Source of the DNA: JAHRAH01 sp051009015
Lineage (GTDB): Bacteria > Pseudomonadota > Gammaproteobacteria > Tethybacterales > Persebacteraceae
DNA length: 11,491 bases
Assembly: GCA_051009015.1 (NCBI GenBank)
Contig: JBPCWZ010000012.1
Span: 1-11,491, forward strand
Reading direction: 5' to 3'
In this document: positions 1 through 6,944 of the stretch, piece after piece
How positions within the stretch are numbered: the stretch's first letter is position 1
Layout of the letters: every line of letters starts with the position of its first letter
The notes under the pieces: generated by a model
Told to the model about the DNA's origin: nothing
Databases searched by the model: none
Seen by the model: the letters and a program-made list of their open reading frames with translations, nothing else
Made by a program: the position numbers and the translations under genes

Positions 1-1031
1 GGGCGGATTTTTAGGATTGTTGCGGCGGCTAATGTTGCGGCGGGGGGGAGGATGAAGGCGGTTATTAATGATATCGCGCCGCGCTCGGCTTGTTCGGCGG
101 CGAAATAGAATATGTTCAGGTTCAACAAAAACAACAAAACGCCAATGCCGAAACCCTGACGCATTCCCATTCGCTGGCGGGAATGGGCGACATACAAAGC
201 AAGCAACGACAAAAACAGGGCATTCATCGGCAGCATCAAACGCCGCGCCATATCCGCCCGCTCTTGCGGGTTTTGCCAACTTAATGCTTCCGCCGGCAAG
301 GCAGACAAACGCCGCCGCCGCTGCGTTGCCGGAGGTGCAGCCAAATGCCAAAAGTCAAAACGCATCTCATCCCAAAATGCCCTTTTGCCCTCGCCCGCGC
401 CGTCTTTGACAAACAAACGATAAACGCGGCCGTCCTGCAAAACAATGCCGCCGTTTTGGTCTTCGCGGCTGGCGTTTTCGGCGATTGTCGCGTGGATGTC
501 GCCGCCGCTGCTTGCCGATGCGATAAACACCATTTTGGCATCGGCATCCCAAAAATACACATATTCGCCGCCGGGCATAACCCGAAACTGATTTGTCGCC
601 GCCGCTTGCGGGTTAAAGGCATTGCGCAGTTGCGCCGCCAGAGAATCGTTGGCGCGCACCGCCCACGGCGAAAGCCACATGGTAAAAACCAAAGCCGTCA
701 AACATACCGGCAAAGCAAAAGCCAATGTCGGCAGCACAAAAGCCCGCGCGCCCAAACCCGCCGCAAACCATGCCGTCATCTCGCGCCGCTGATACGCCCC
801 CGCCATCGCAAGCATAACGCCGGTCGCCAATGATGCCGTTAGCATTTGCGGGGCGTATTTGAGAATCTGCAAAAGCAACAACTGCCCGACCGCCGCCGCA
901 GGCCATGCCGCCGCCGCAACCTCGGCAAGCGCGCGCGACAAAAAAATAAGCGCCGATATGATTAGCGTGATGGGCAGCACCAGCGCAAACTGACGGGCGC
1001 ATTGCGAAATATGGGCGCGATGGTATATCAT
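1..1031 (-). CDS. lptF: LptF, LPS export permease subunit (partial, C-terminus beyond left edge)
   Basis: LptF is one of the two membrane subunits of the LptB2FG ABC exporter, which extracts lipopolysaccharide from the inner membrane and passes it to the periplasmic Lpt bridge. Translating the minus strand from the ATG at 1031 gives 343 open residues without a stop before the window edge; E. coli LptF is about 366 residues, so most of the protein is present. Visible features are a first membrane segment near residues 15-33, two more near 50-80 and 98-120, then the family-like motif WLSPWAVRANDS (119-130). A periplasmic beta-rich domain spans about 145-230, a DRARAEL-like stretch (PQERADMARR) lies at 255-264, and C-terminal membrane segments cover about 268-283, 294-312 and 318-340. 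No Shine-Dalgarno sequence precedes the start. The partner lptG would be expected beyond the left edge but is not in view. Divergent placement next to pepA is the usual gammaproteobacterial and betaproteobacterial arrangement and supports the call. Confidence 0.9.
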   Translation of the reverse strand, partial: MIYHRAHISQCARQFALVLPITLIISALIFLSRALAEVAAAAWPAAAVGQLLLLQILKYAPQMLTASLATGVMLAMAGAYQRREMTAWFAAGLGARAFVLPTLAFALPVCLTALVFTMWLSPWAVRANDSLAAQLRNAFNPQAAATNQFRVMPGGEYVYFWDADAKMVFIASASSGGDIHATIAENASREDQNGGIVLQDGRVYRLFVKDGAGEGKRAFWDEMRFDFWHLAAPPATQRRRRLSALPAEALSWQNPQERADMARRLMLPMNALFLSLLALYVAHSRQRMGMRQGFGIGVLLFLLNLNIFYFAAEQAERGAISLITAFILPPAATLAAATILKIR

Positions 1032-1037
1032 TAAGGG

Positions 1038-2552
1038 ATGTTGAAGTGCCGCGCCATCCCGTCCATTCTAAACCAAACCCCGAGCCAAACCGCCGCCGCG
1101 CTGGTTTTATTCCTGCGCCGCGACAAGCGGGTGTTGCTTTCCGCCGCCGCCAAAAGCGCCGATAACGCCCTCGGCGGGCTGATAAGCGAAGTGGTAAAAC
1201 GCGGGGATTTTTCCGCCAAAGCGGGGGAAGTTTGCCTTTTGCATATTCACAAAACCAAAAGCCGGGGCAAAACCGGCTTTGGCTTTGCGCGCGTTATCCT
1301 CGCCGGTTTTGGCGAAAGTAAAGATGACACTTGCGGCGAAGATGACGGAATGACGGCGGCATTTGTCATTGCGGCAAAAAATACCGCCAAAATCGCCGTT
1401 GCTTTGCCGGATATGCCGAAAGATAATAATGCCGGTGATTCTTTATTGATGCGCGCGGTTTTGGCGGCGGGGGCTGCTTCTTATCAGTTCAAACTCGGCG
1501 GGCATTTTCCGCAAAAACCGGCTTTTGATGATATCGCTTTTGCCGTCCCGGCGGCGCGTATTAAAGCGGCGGGGAAAGTGTTAACTTTCGCCCGCGCTTC
1601 CGCCATCGGGGCTATGCAGGCGCGTCATCTTGCCGAACAACCGGGGAATGTTTGCGACCCGCCTTTTCTTGCCGCCGCCGCCCGCGCCATTGCCAAAAAA
1701 TACAACTTGCGCGCCAATGTCCTCGCGCCGCCGCAACTGCGGAAGATGAAAATGAATGCGCTTCTTGCCGTTGCCGCCGGAAGTGATAAACCGGCGCATT
1801 TGATAACACTGCATCACAAAGGCGCGGGCGGCAAAAAGAATATCGCGCTGGTCGGCAAGGGTGTGACTTTTGACAGCGGCGGCATTTCCATCAAACCGGC
1901 GGCGGCGATGGATGAGATGAAGTTTGACATGGGCGGCGCCGCTTCGGTTTTGGGCGCGATATGCGCGGTCGCGATGTTGAAAATGCCGCTTAATGTCGTC
2001 GCCGTTGTGCCGACTTGCGAAAACATGCCCGGCGGCAATGCGACAAAACCCGGCGATGTTATTACGGCGATGAACGGCAAAAGCATAGAAGTGCTGAATA
2101 CCGACGCCGAAGGGCGGTTGATTCTCGCCGATGCTTTGACCTATACCCAAAAGCAGTTCGCCCCCGCCGTGATAATAGACGCGGCGACATTAACCGGCGC
2201 TTGTGTGATAGCCCTCGGTCATCATATCAGCGGGATGGTCAGCGACAGCGACAACTTGGCGAAGGATTTGACAAGCGCGGGCGAAGAGATTGGCGATGAA
2301 TGCTGGCGTTTGCCGACAGGGGCGCGTTATCAGGCGCAGTTGAAAACCGATTATGCCGATATCGCCAATATCGGCGGACGGGCGGCGGGGACGATAACAG
2401 CGGCGTGTTTTTTGTCGCGGTTTATTGACGATGGCAAAGATAAAGCGGAGTGGGCGCATTTGGATATTGCCGGCACGGCATGGACAACCGGCAAAAGAGC
2501 GACAGGGCGACCGGTGCCGCTTTTTCTTAATTACCTGCGGCGGATGGCTTAA
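1038..2552 (+). CDS. pepA: Leucyl aminopeptidase PepA (M17 family)
   Basis: PepA is a cytosolic two-metal aminopeptidase that removes N-terminal residues from peptides; in E. coli it also acts as a DNA-binding protein. The product is 504 residues, against 503 in E. coli. The M17 signature NTDAEGRL is at residues 354-361. Metal and catalytic residues fall at the expected places by comparison with the E. coli enzyme: K274, D279, K286, D297, D356, E358 and R360. The blocks CENMPGG, TLTGACVIALGHHISG and WAHLDIAGTAW are also present, so the enzyme looks intact. The N-terminal domain is more divergent, as is common in this family. The ATG at 1038 gives a normal N-terminal length; AAGGG sits directly against it, too close to act as a Shine-Dalgarno sequence. 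It starts only 6 bp from the divergent lptF start, so its promoter must overlap lptF sequence. Confidence 0.97.
   Translation: MLKCRAIPSILNQTPSQTAAALVLFLRRDKRVLLSAAAKSADNALGGLISEVVKRGDFSAKAGEVCLLHIHKTKSRGKTGFGFARVILAGFGESKDDTCGEDDGMTAAFVIAAKNTAKIAVALPDMPKDNNAGDSLLMRAVLAAGAASYQFKLGGHFPQKPAFDDIAFAVPAARIKAAGKVLTFARASAIGAMQARHLAEQPGNVCDPPFLAAAARAIAKKYNLRANVLAPPQLRKMKMNALLAVAAGSDKPAHLITLHHKGAGGKKNIALVGKGVTFDSGGISIKPAAAMDEMKFDMGGAASVLGAICAVAMLKMPLNVVAVVPTCENMPGGNATKPGDVITAMNGKSIEVLNTDAEGRLILADALTYTQKQFAPAVIIDAATLTGACVIALGHHISGMVSDSDNLAKDLTSAGEEIGDECWRLPTGARYQAQLKTDYADIANIGGRAAGTITAACFLSRFIDDGKDKAEWAHLDIAGTAWTTGKRATGRPVPLFLNYLRRMA
1258..1280. repeat. Perfect inverted repeat inside pepA
   Basis: AAAGCCGG at 1258-1265 and CCGGCTTT at 1273-1280 form a perfect 8-bp inverted repeat around a 7-nt loop, inside the pepA coding sequence (about residues 74-81). 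The reading frame passes through it, encoding a Gly/Lys-rich turn that appears a few residues longer than in E. coli PepA. It could be a small palindromic repeat accommodated in a surface loop, or chance in a GC-rich gene. Confidence 0.4.
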
Positions 2553-2585
2553 GATGTTTTGGCTTTTCGGGCGGCGGTTTTGTGA

Positions 2586-2591
2586 TACAAT
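2586..2591 (+). promoter_or_regulatory. Possible -10 box just upstream of yajC
   Basis: TACAAT ends 6 nt before the yajC ATG, and no Shine-Dalgarno sequence is present in the 45 bp after pepA. If it were a real -10 element, transcription would start at about the A of the start codon, giving a leaderless message. No convincing -35 box is seen at 16-18 bp, so this is a weak call. Confidence 0.22.
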
Positions 2592-2597
2592 AGCGCG

Positions 2598-2921
2598 ATG
2601 AACTTGGCTTGGGCACAGGAAACGGCGGCGGGTGCGCCCGATGGCGGCGGGGCTATCGCGCAGTTTTTGCCGCTTGTCCTCATCATCGTGGTGTTTTATT
2701 TTTTGCTCATCCGCCCGCAGCAAAAGCGCGCCAAACAACACCGCGAAATGATAGGGGCATTGGCAGTCGGCGATGAAGTTGTTACCAGCGGCGGCATCTT
2801 CGGCAAGATAACCGCCATTGGCGATAACTCCATTACCGTCAATATCGGCGCGGGCGAGATAAAACTCCAAAAGCAAGCGGTCGGCGGCTTATTGCCGCGC
2901 GGCTCGCTGGACAAATCCTGA
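2598..2921 (+). CDS. yajC: YajC, Sec translocon accessory subunit
   Basis: YajC is a small inner-membrane protein that associates with SecD and SecF in the holotranslocon and assists protein export. The 107-residue product has the family layout: a short periplasmic N-terminus, one membrane helix at about residues 20-38 ending in LLIRPQQKR, then a small cytoplasmic domain containing VGDEVVTSGGIFGKI (58-71). Length and motifs are typical. secDF follows after 57 bp on the same strand, which fits the conserved yajC-secD-secF order. The usual upstream neighbour tgt is absent, and pepA lies there instead. The ATG at 2598 is the only sensible start. No Shine-Dalgarno sequence is visible. Confidence 0.95.
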   Translation: MNLAWAQETAAGAPDGGGAIAQFLPLVLIIVVFYFLLIRPQQKRAKQHREMIGALAVGDEVVTSGGIFGKITAIGDNSITVNIGAGEIKLQKQAVGGLLPRGSLDKS

Positions 2922-2923
2922 TT

Positions 2924-2955
2924 CCGCTTTTGCTTTTGCAAAAGGCGGCGTTTTT
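2924..2955 (+). terminator. Stem-loop with short T-run between yajC and secDF
   Basis: CCGCTTTTGC (2924-2933) can pair with GCAAAAGGCGG (2938-2948) around a TTTT loop with one bulged G. CG and five T residues (2951-2955) follow. It begins 3 bp after the yajC stop. It could attenuate transcription into secDF, or be a remnant of the short palindromes seen elsewhere in the window. Its place inside an expected operon argues against a full terminator. Confidence 0.3.
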
Positions 2956-2978
2956 CAAGCGGCATTATTAACCGAACA

Positions 2979-5720
2979 ATGCGCCGTTTTCCGCTTTGGA
3001 AGCATTTGCTTGTAGCGGTGGCGGTAATAGCCGCCGCGCTTTATGCGATGCCGTCTTTTTATGCCAAATCGCCGACGGTGCAAGTGCGCAGTGCCAAATC
3101 TTCATCGCCCGCCGATATCAAAACCCTGCGCGCCGTCCGTTCGGCACTTCGCAAAGCGGAGATTAATGCGGACAGCATAGCATTGGAAGGCGGCGTTGTT
3201 CAGGCGGTTTTTGCCGATTCGGATTCTCAGATAGCCGCAAGGTCGGCGGTTGCCGCGGCTTTGGGGCGCGATTTTGTCGTGGCGCTCAATGCCGATACCA
3301 AAGCGCCGAAGTGGCTGGAAAATATCGGCGCATCGCCGCTTGCCCTGGGTTTGGATTTGCGCGGGGGAGTGTATTTTCTTTTGCAGGCGGATTTGGAGTT
3401 TGCATCGCAAAAGCGATTGCGCGGCATTCTCGGCGAGTTGCGCGCCGATATGCGAAATATTGCCGTGCGAAGTATCGCAGTGCAGGGCGATGCCATTGTT
3501 TTGGAAACCGAAGATGTCGCGGCGGCGGAAGCGGCTTTGGAAATCATAGAACGCACCGCGCCCGATTTGCAAACGCCATCCGATGCCGCCACGGTAATGC
3601 GCTTTATGTTAAGCGATGCGGCGATAGATGAAATTGTGGATTTGACAATGGAACAAAACCTGCAAACCCTGCGCAACCGCGTCAATGAGTTGGGCGTTGC
3701 CGAGCCGGTTATTACCCGGCAGGGGCGCGACAGAGTTGCGGTGCAATTGCCGGGTGTGCAGGATACCGCGCAGGCAAAGGCGGTTTTGGGGCGGACGGCG
3801 GCTTTGGAGTTGCGCGGTGTTGACGAACAAAAAAGCGCATCAACATCGCTTATGCGCCGCGCCAAAAGCGGGCGCGCCCCGGCGGGGACGGAGTTGTTTG
3901 CCAATCGCGACGGCGGCGATTTGTTATTGGAAGCCGATGTTGTCGTCAGCGGCGAGAACATTACGGACGCCCGCCCCGGCTTTGACAACAACAACCGCCC
4001 GGCGGTGCATATCTCTTTGGATTCCGAAGGGGCGGAAAATATCAAACGCTACACCCGCCCGAGAGTGGGGCAGCGTTTGGCGATATTGCTGCGCGACCGC
4101 GACACCGCCGAGATTATCAGCGCGCCGGTTGTGCAGCAGGAGTTATATGCCAACTTTATCATTCACGGGCGGATGTCATCGGCGGAAGCGGCGGAGTTGT
4201 CTTTGCTGTTGCGCGCCGGCGCGCTTGCCGCGCCTTTGGAGATAGTGGAAGAGCGGACGATAGGACCTTCGCTGGGGGCGGATAATATCCGGCGCGGGGT
4301 TAATTCTGTCATCGGCGGTTTTATCGCCATTGCCATTTTTATTATTTTTTATTACGCTGCTTTCGGCTTTATATCGGTAACGGCGCTTTTGGCGAATGTA
4401 ATGTTATTGACGGCTTTTTTGGGCGGCGTGGGCGCGACTCTGACTTTGCCCGGGCTGGCGGGGTTTGCCCTGACGCTGGGCATGGCGATAGATGCCAATG
4501 TGCTTATTAACGAGCGCATACGGGAAGAGACCGATGCCGGAAAAACGCCAAATGCGGCGATAGATACCGGCTACGGAAGGGCATGGACGACAATATTGGA
4601 TTCCAACCTGACGACATTAATCGCGGGTTTGGCGTTGTTTGCTTTCGGGTCGGGTCCCGTGCGCGGTTTTGCCGTTGTGTTGTGTTTTGGCATTTTGACT
4701 TCCATGTTTTCTGCCATACAAGCATCGCGCTCTTTGGTGAATGTCGCTTATGAGCGGGGCAAGGGGCGGAAGTTATCACTCGGCTTTCGCTTGTTGAATC
4801 TGAAAAGAACGCTGGCATTGATGCGCTGGCGCAAACTGACCGGCGCATTGTCGGCGGTGTTTTTGATTATCTGCATCGGCTCGCTCGGCGCGCGCGGGTT
4901 AAACTTCGGCGTGGATTTTACCGGCGGCTCGGTCATAGAAGTTTCCTTTCCGCAGCCGCCGGATATTTCGCAAGTGCGCGATAAAGTTGCGGGAATGGGT
5001 TTGGAAGGCGCGCCGATACAACAAAGCGGCGATGGCCTGGTAATCATCAAAGCCCCGCCGGGCGGAGACGGCGCGCAACTGAGCGAGCAGATATTATCCG
5101 CCATGCGCGAGTTGGACGGCGGCGCGGCTTTCCGGCGGGTGGAGTTTGTCGGTCCGCAGGTAAGTGAAGAGTTGTTTATATCGGGCGCGCTTGCATTGCT
5201 GGTTGTGCTTTTGGGCATTGCGGCATATTTGTCCCTGCGCTTCAAGTGGCGGATGGCGGTGGGGGCGATAGTGGCAAACCTGCACGACATTGTTTTCATA
5301 CTCGGTTTGTTTTCGCTTTTTCAATGGGAGTTTTCGCTGCCGGTATTGGCGGCGATTCTTGCGATACTCGGTTATTCGGTTAACGAATCGGTTGTGATAT
5401 TTGACCGCGTGCGCGAAAACAGCCGCAACTCGCGCAAGGGCGCATCGGCGGAGGATATTCTGGACGCATCCATAACGCAAACATGGTCGCGCACGATAAT
5501 CACACACGGCTCTACGCAACTTGCGGTTTTGGCGATGTTGTTTTTCGGCGGCGATGCCTTGTTTTTGTTTGCGCTTGCCTTGACGATAGGGATATTTTCC
5601 AGCATTTATTCTTCGGTGCTGATAGCCGGTCCCATCGCTTTGCGCCTGGGTTTGACGCGCGAGGATTTTATAGAAGACCCGTCATTGAAAGCGGATAATC
5701 CGGCCGGCGCGGTTGTATAG
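2979..5720 (+). CDS. secDF: SecDF, fused protein-export membrane protein
   Basis: This single 913-residue protein joins SecD (about residues 1-595) and SecF (about 605-913). SecDF uses the proton gradient to pull preproteins out of SecYEG on the periplasmic side. The SecD half has an N-terminal membrane helix (8-26), the LGLDLRGGVYF motif (123-133), a large periplasmic P1 region and a membrane bundle from about 441. That bundle carries GMAIDANVLINERIREE (501-517), with the conserved proton-path Asp at 505. A linker (about 590-612) leads to the SecF half: one membrane helix (about 620-638), LNFGVDFTGGS (641-651) and a second bundle from about 732. The SecF motif reads GYSVNESVVIFDRVREN (798-814), with Glu at 803 where many SecF proteins have Asp. 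The ATG at 2979 gives a standard N-terminal anchor; no Shine-Dalgarno sequence is seen. Both halves keep full domain sets, so the fusion looks functional rather than a sequencing artefact. Confidence 0.96.
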   Translation: MRRFPLWKHLLVAVAVIAAALYAMPSFYAKSPTVQVRSAKSSSPADIKTLRAVRSALRKAEINADSIALEGGVVQAVFADSDSQIAARSAVAAALGRDFVVALNADTKAPKWLENIGASPLALGLDLRGGVYFLLQADLEFASQKRLRGILGELRADMRNIAVRSIAVQGDAIVLETEDVAAAEAALEIIERTAPDLQTPSDAATVMRFMLSDAAIDEIVDLTMEQNLQTLRNRVNELGVAEPVITRQGRDRVAVQLPGVQDTAQAKAVLGRTAALELRGVDEQKSASTSLMRRAKSGRAPAGTELFANRDGGDLLLEADVVVSGENITDARPGFDNNNRPAVHISLDSEGAENIKRYTRPRVGQRLAILLRDRDTAEIISAPVVQQELYANFIIHGRMSSAEAAELSLLLRAGALAAPLEIVEERTIGPSLGADNIRRGVNSVIGGFIAIAIFIIFYYAAFGFISVTALLANVMLLTAFLGGVGATLTLPGLAGFALTLGMAIDANVLINERIREETDAGKTPNAAIDTGYGRAWTTILDSNLTTLIAGLALFAFGSGPVRGFAVVLCFGILTSMFSAIQASRSLVNVAYERGKGRKLSLGFRLLNLKRTLALMRWRKLTGALSAVFLIICIGSLGARGLNFGVDFTGGSVIEVSFPQPPDISQVRDKVAGMGLEGAPIQQSGDGLVIIKAPPGGDGAQLSEQILSAMRELDGGAAFRRVEFVGPQVSEELFISGALALLVVLLGIAAYLSLRFKWRMAVGAIVANLHDIVFILGLFSLFQWEFSLPVLAAILAILGYSVNESVVIFDRVRENSRNSRKGASAEDILDASITQTWSRTIITHGSTQLAVLAMLFFGGDALFLFALALTIGIFSSIYSSVLIAGPIALRLGLTREDFIEDPSLKADNPAGAVV

Positions 5721-5740
5721 CGGTGTTTTTGTTGTATTAT
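5713..5740 (+). promoter_or_regulatory. Weak promoter-like pair at the end of secDF
   Basis: TTGTAT (5713-5718) and TATTAT (5735-5740) are separated by 16 bp and overlap the secDF stop codon. A start site would fall near the second in-frame ATG of the next gene (5748), again giving a leaderless message. The -35 match is poor, so read-through from secDF is equally possible. Confidence 0.2.
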
Positions 5741-5741
5741 T

Positions 5742-5906
5742 ATGATTATGCATGAATTGGAAACGCGCATTGACCGCCTGATAGCGCGGTGCGAGGCATT
5801 GCTTCGCGAGAACGAGCGGCAAAAGCGCGAGAACGACAAACTGCGCCAGCGGGCGGAAGTCGCCAAAAGCCGCCTGCGCCTGCTTTTGCACAAACTGCAG
5901 GGATAG
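5742..5906 (+). CDS. Small coiled-coil protein, TIGR02449/ZapB-like
   Basis: This short gene encodes 54 residues, starting MIMHELETRIDRLI and ending LLHKLQG. Nearly the whole chain is a charged heptad-like helix (leucines at about 6, 13, 20, 21, 34, 45, 47 and 48), as expected for a coiled coil. It lies 21 bp after secDF and stops 6 bp before zapA. A small coiled-coil family of this size (TIGR02449, ZapB-like) is known directly upstream of zapA in gammaproteobacteria, and the match of size, composition and position is good. The likely role is cell division alongside ZapA, but that is inferred from neighbourhood. The start could be the ATG at 5742 or 5748; neither has a Shine-Dalgarno sequence. 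Confidence 0.75.
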   Translation: MIMHELETRIDRLIARCEALLRENERQKRENDKLRQRAEVAKSRLRLLLHKLQG

Positions 5907-5912
5907 CCGACA

Positions 5913-6194
5913 ATGCCGGTAAAACTCACCGTCCGCCGTCACTCCTTCACCATCGCCTGCGAAAAAGGCAGCGAAGATGCCATGCGCCGCGCCGCCAAAA
6001 AAGTGGAAGAGACAATAAGCGAAGTGCGCGACAAATGGCAAGTCGCCGATGGCGAGCGCGCCGCGATAATGGCGGCTTTGACTCTTGTGCATGGCGGCAG
6101 CCCCCAGATAACGGAGCAACTTTGCGCGCGCATAGACGCGGCATTGCTTCGCACAGTTCCGCGAGGTCGCGCCAGTGACGGCGTGAACCAATAA
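5913..6194 (+). CDS. zapA: ZapA, Z-ring associated protein
   Basis: ZapA binds and bundles FtsZ filaments at midcell. The 93-residue product has the family pattern: an N-terminal beta-strand region PVKLTVRRHSFTIACEKGSE (2-21), a helix AMRRAAKKVEETI (23-35), and the hallmark VADGERAAIMAALTLVH (44-60), followed by a C-terminal helix. It is shorter than the 109-residue E. coli protein at the C-terminus. The last dozen residues (about 82-93) do not look like coiled coil and are encoded inside the left strand of the long RNA-like hairpin described separately. The gene follows the small coiled-coil gene after 6 bp, so the two are probably co-transcribed. A weak AGGG lies upstream of the start. Confidence 0.88.
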   Translation: MPVKLTVRRHSFTIACEKGSEDAMRRAAKKVEETISEVRDKWQVADGERAAIMAALTLVHGGSPQITEQLCARIDAALLRTVPRGRASDGVNQ

Positions 6195-6326
6195 TCACAG
6201 AAAAAGGCGGCGCGGCTCGGTTTTATTGAGCGCTTTTCACGCAAAAGCGCCTTGTTTCCGCGCTTACTGCGCCGCCGCAGTTGGACCCCGGTTCAACGCC
6301 CCTCGCCTTCCTCGCGGATTTTTTTT
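6158..6326 (+). ncRNA. ssrS: Candidate 6S-like RNA (long interrupted hairpin with T8 tail)
   Basis: 6S RNA is a rod-shaped RNA that binds sigma70 RNA polymerase; in many gammaproteobacteria its gene directly follows zapA. Here the expected spot folds into one long rod. Stem 1 is 6158-6166 with 6310-6318 (9 perfect pairs). Stem 2 is 6180-6189 with 6290-6300 (10 pairs, one bulged A). An A-rich open region (6190-6205) faces 6277-6289, forming a central bubble. Stem 3 is 6206-6213 with 6269-6276 (8 pairs). The apical hairpin is 6230-6237 with 6243-6250 (8 pairs, loop CACGC). Eight T residues follow at 6319-6326. The 3' side of the bubble can also form a local hairpin, TTGGACC with GGTTCAA. About 165 nt is near the usual 6S size. 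Doubts: it overlaps the end of zapA by 37 nt, its tail touches the EVE start codon, I see no clear promoter, and I could not check the conserved bubble bases. Confidence 0.45.
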
Positions 6327-6788
6327 ATGACGACAATGCAATACTGGCTGATGAAATCCGAACCGGGCGATTATGCCATCGGGGATTTGGCGCGCGACAA
6401 GGCGGAATGGTGGACGGGCGTGCGCAACTTTCAGGCGCGCAACTTTATGATGAAGATGCAAAAAGGCGACGGCGTTTTGTTTTATCATTCGTCGTGCAAA
6501 GTGCCGGGGGTTTATGGCGTTGCGACCATTGGCAAAACCGCCGCCGCCGACCAAACGCAGTTTGACGCCACAAGCAACTATTACGACGGCGCGGCGAGCG
6601 CGGAAAAGCCGCGATGGTTTTGCCCGCAACTGGCATTTGTGCGCGAGCACAAAACGCCATGGACTCTTGCCGCCATCCGCGCGCATCCGCAGTTGGCAAA
6701 GATGATAATCCTGCGGCGCGGCAACCGCCTTTCGGTAACGCCGGTTAGCGCGGGCGAATGGAAACTATTAAGCGCGCCGCCAAAATAG
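6327..6788 (+). CDS. EVE domain-containing protein
   Basis: EVE domains are PUA-like folds thought to recognise modified bases in nucleic acids; the bacterial single-domain members have no settled role. The 153-residue product is almost entirely one EVE domain. It contains the opening YWLMKSEP, then WWTGVRNFQARN, the conserved GDGVLFYHSSCKVPGVYGVA and, near the end, ILRRGNRLSVTPVS, all strongly typical. The ATG at 6327 (or 6336, three codons later) puts YWLMKSEP at the very N-terminus as in relatives. An upstream ATG at 6252 keeps the frame open but would add 25 residues encoded by the RNA-like hairpin. No Shine-Dalgarno sequence precedes the start; a T8 run does. In some gammaproteobacteria a 5-formyltetrahydrofolate cyclo-ligase gene lies nearby; it is absent here. 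Confidence 0.92.
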   Translation: MTTMQYWLMKSEPGDYAIGDLARDKAEWWTGVRNFQARNFMMKMQKGDGVLFYHSSCKVPGVYGVATIGKTAAADQTQFDATSNYYDGAASAEKPRWFCPQLAFVREHKTPWTLAAIRAHPQLAKMIILRRGNRLSVTPVSAGEWKLLSAPPK

Positions 6789-6944
6789 ATGCCGCGCATC
6801 GGCAAAGAAGCGGCGGGAATTCAACCCGTCATTGCCGCCCCTTTCGTCATTGCCGCAAAAGCGGGAAACCAAACGCGCGCGCAAGGGCGTCCCTTCGGGG
6901 CTTTGCCATTGCCATTCGCGGCTAACAAGCATCGCGCCCGTCAA
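6789..6944. repeat. Degenerate short-repeat strip between convergent genes
   Basis: No gene is supported here. The sequence CGTCATTGCCGC occurs at 6827-6838 and again at 6845-6856. The second copy runs into CCGCAAAAGCGGG, resembling a decayed version of the ATTCCCGC/GCGGGAAT palindrome found intact at 8560-8579. AAGGG/CCCTT forms a small inverted repeat at 6883-6895. A 24-bp segment at 6885-6908 matches 6954-6977 at 20 of 24 positions, and the second copy lies inside the end of ANK-A. GCATCGCGCCCGTCAATCA at 6929-6947 recurs downstream of ANK-B (8601-8619). No clear terminator for either the EVE gene or ANK-A is seen. Confidence 0.6.

Noticed and set aside
345..833. A 162-codon plus-strand frame opposite lptF
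   Set aside because: The minus strand encodes a clear LptF over the whole interval; this product is Arg- and His-rich without domain character.
6281..6300. GGTTCAA resembling a tRNA T-loop
   Set aside because: No flanking 5-bp T-stem, anticodon arm or acceptor stem can be built; the bases pair better in the long rod.
6252..6326. Upstream in-frame ATG for the EVE gene
   Set aside because: It would add 25 residues before the conserved YWLMKSEP opening, which in relatives sits at the N-terminus, and the DNA belongs to the long hairpin.
6883..6895. AAGGG/CCCTT hairpin as terminator for EVE or ANK-A
   Set aside because: No T-run follows on either strand, so a terminator call is not supported.
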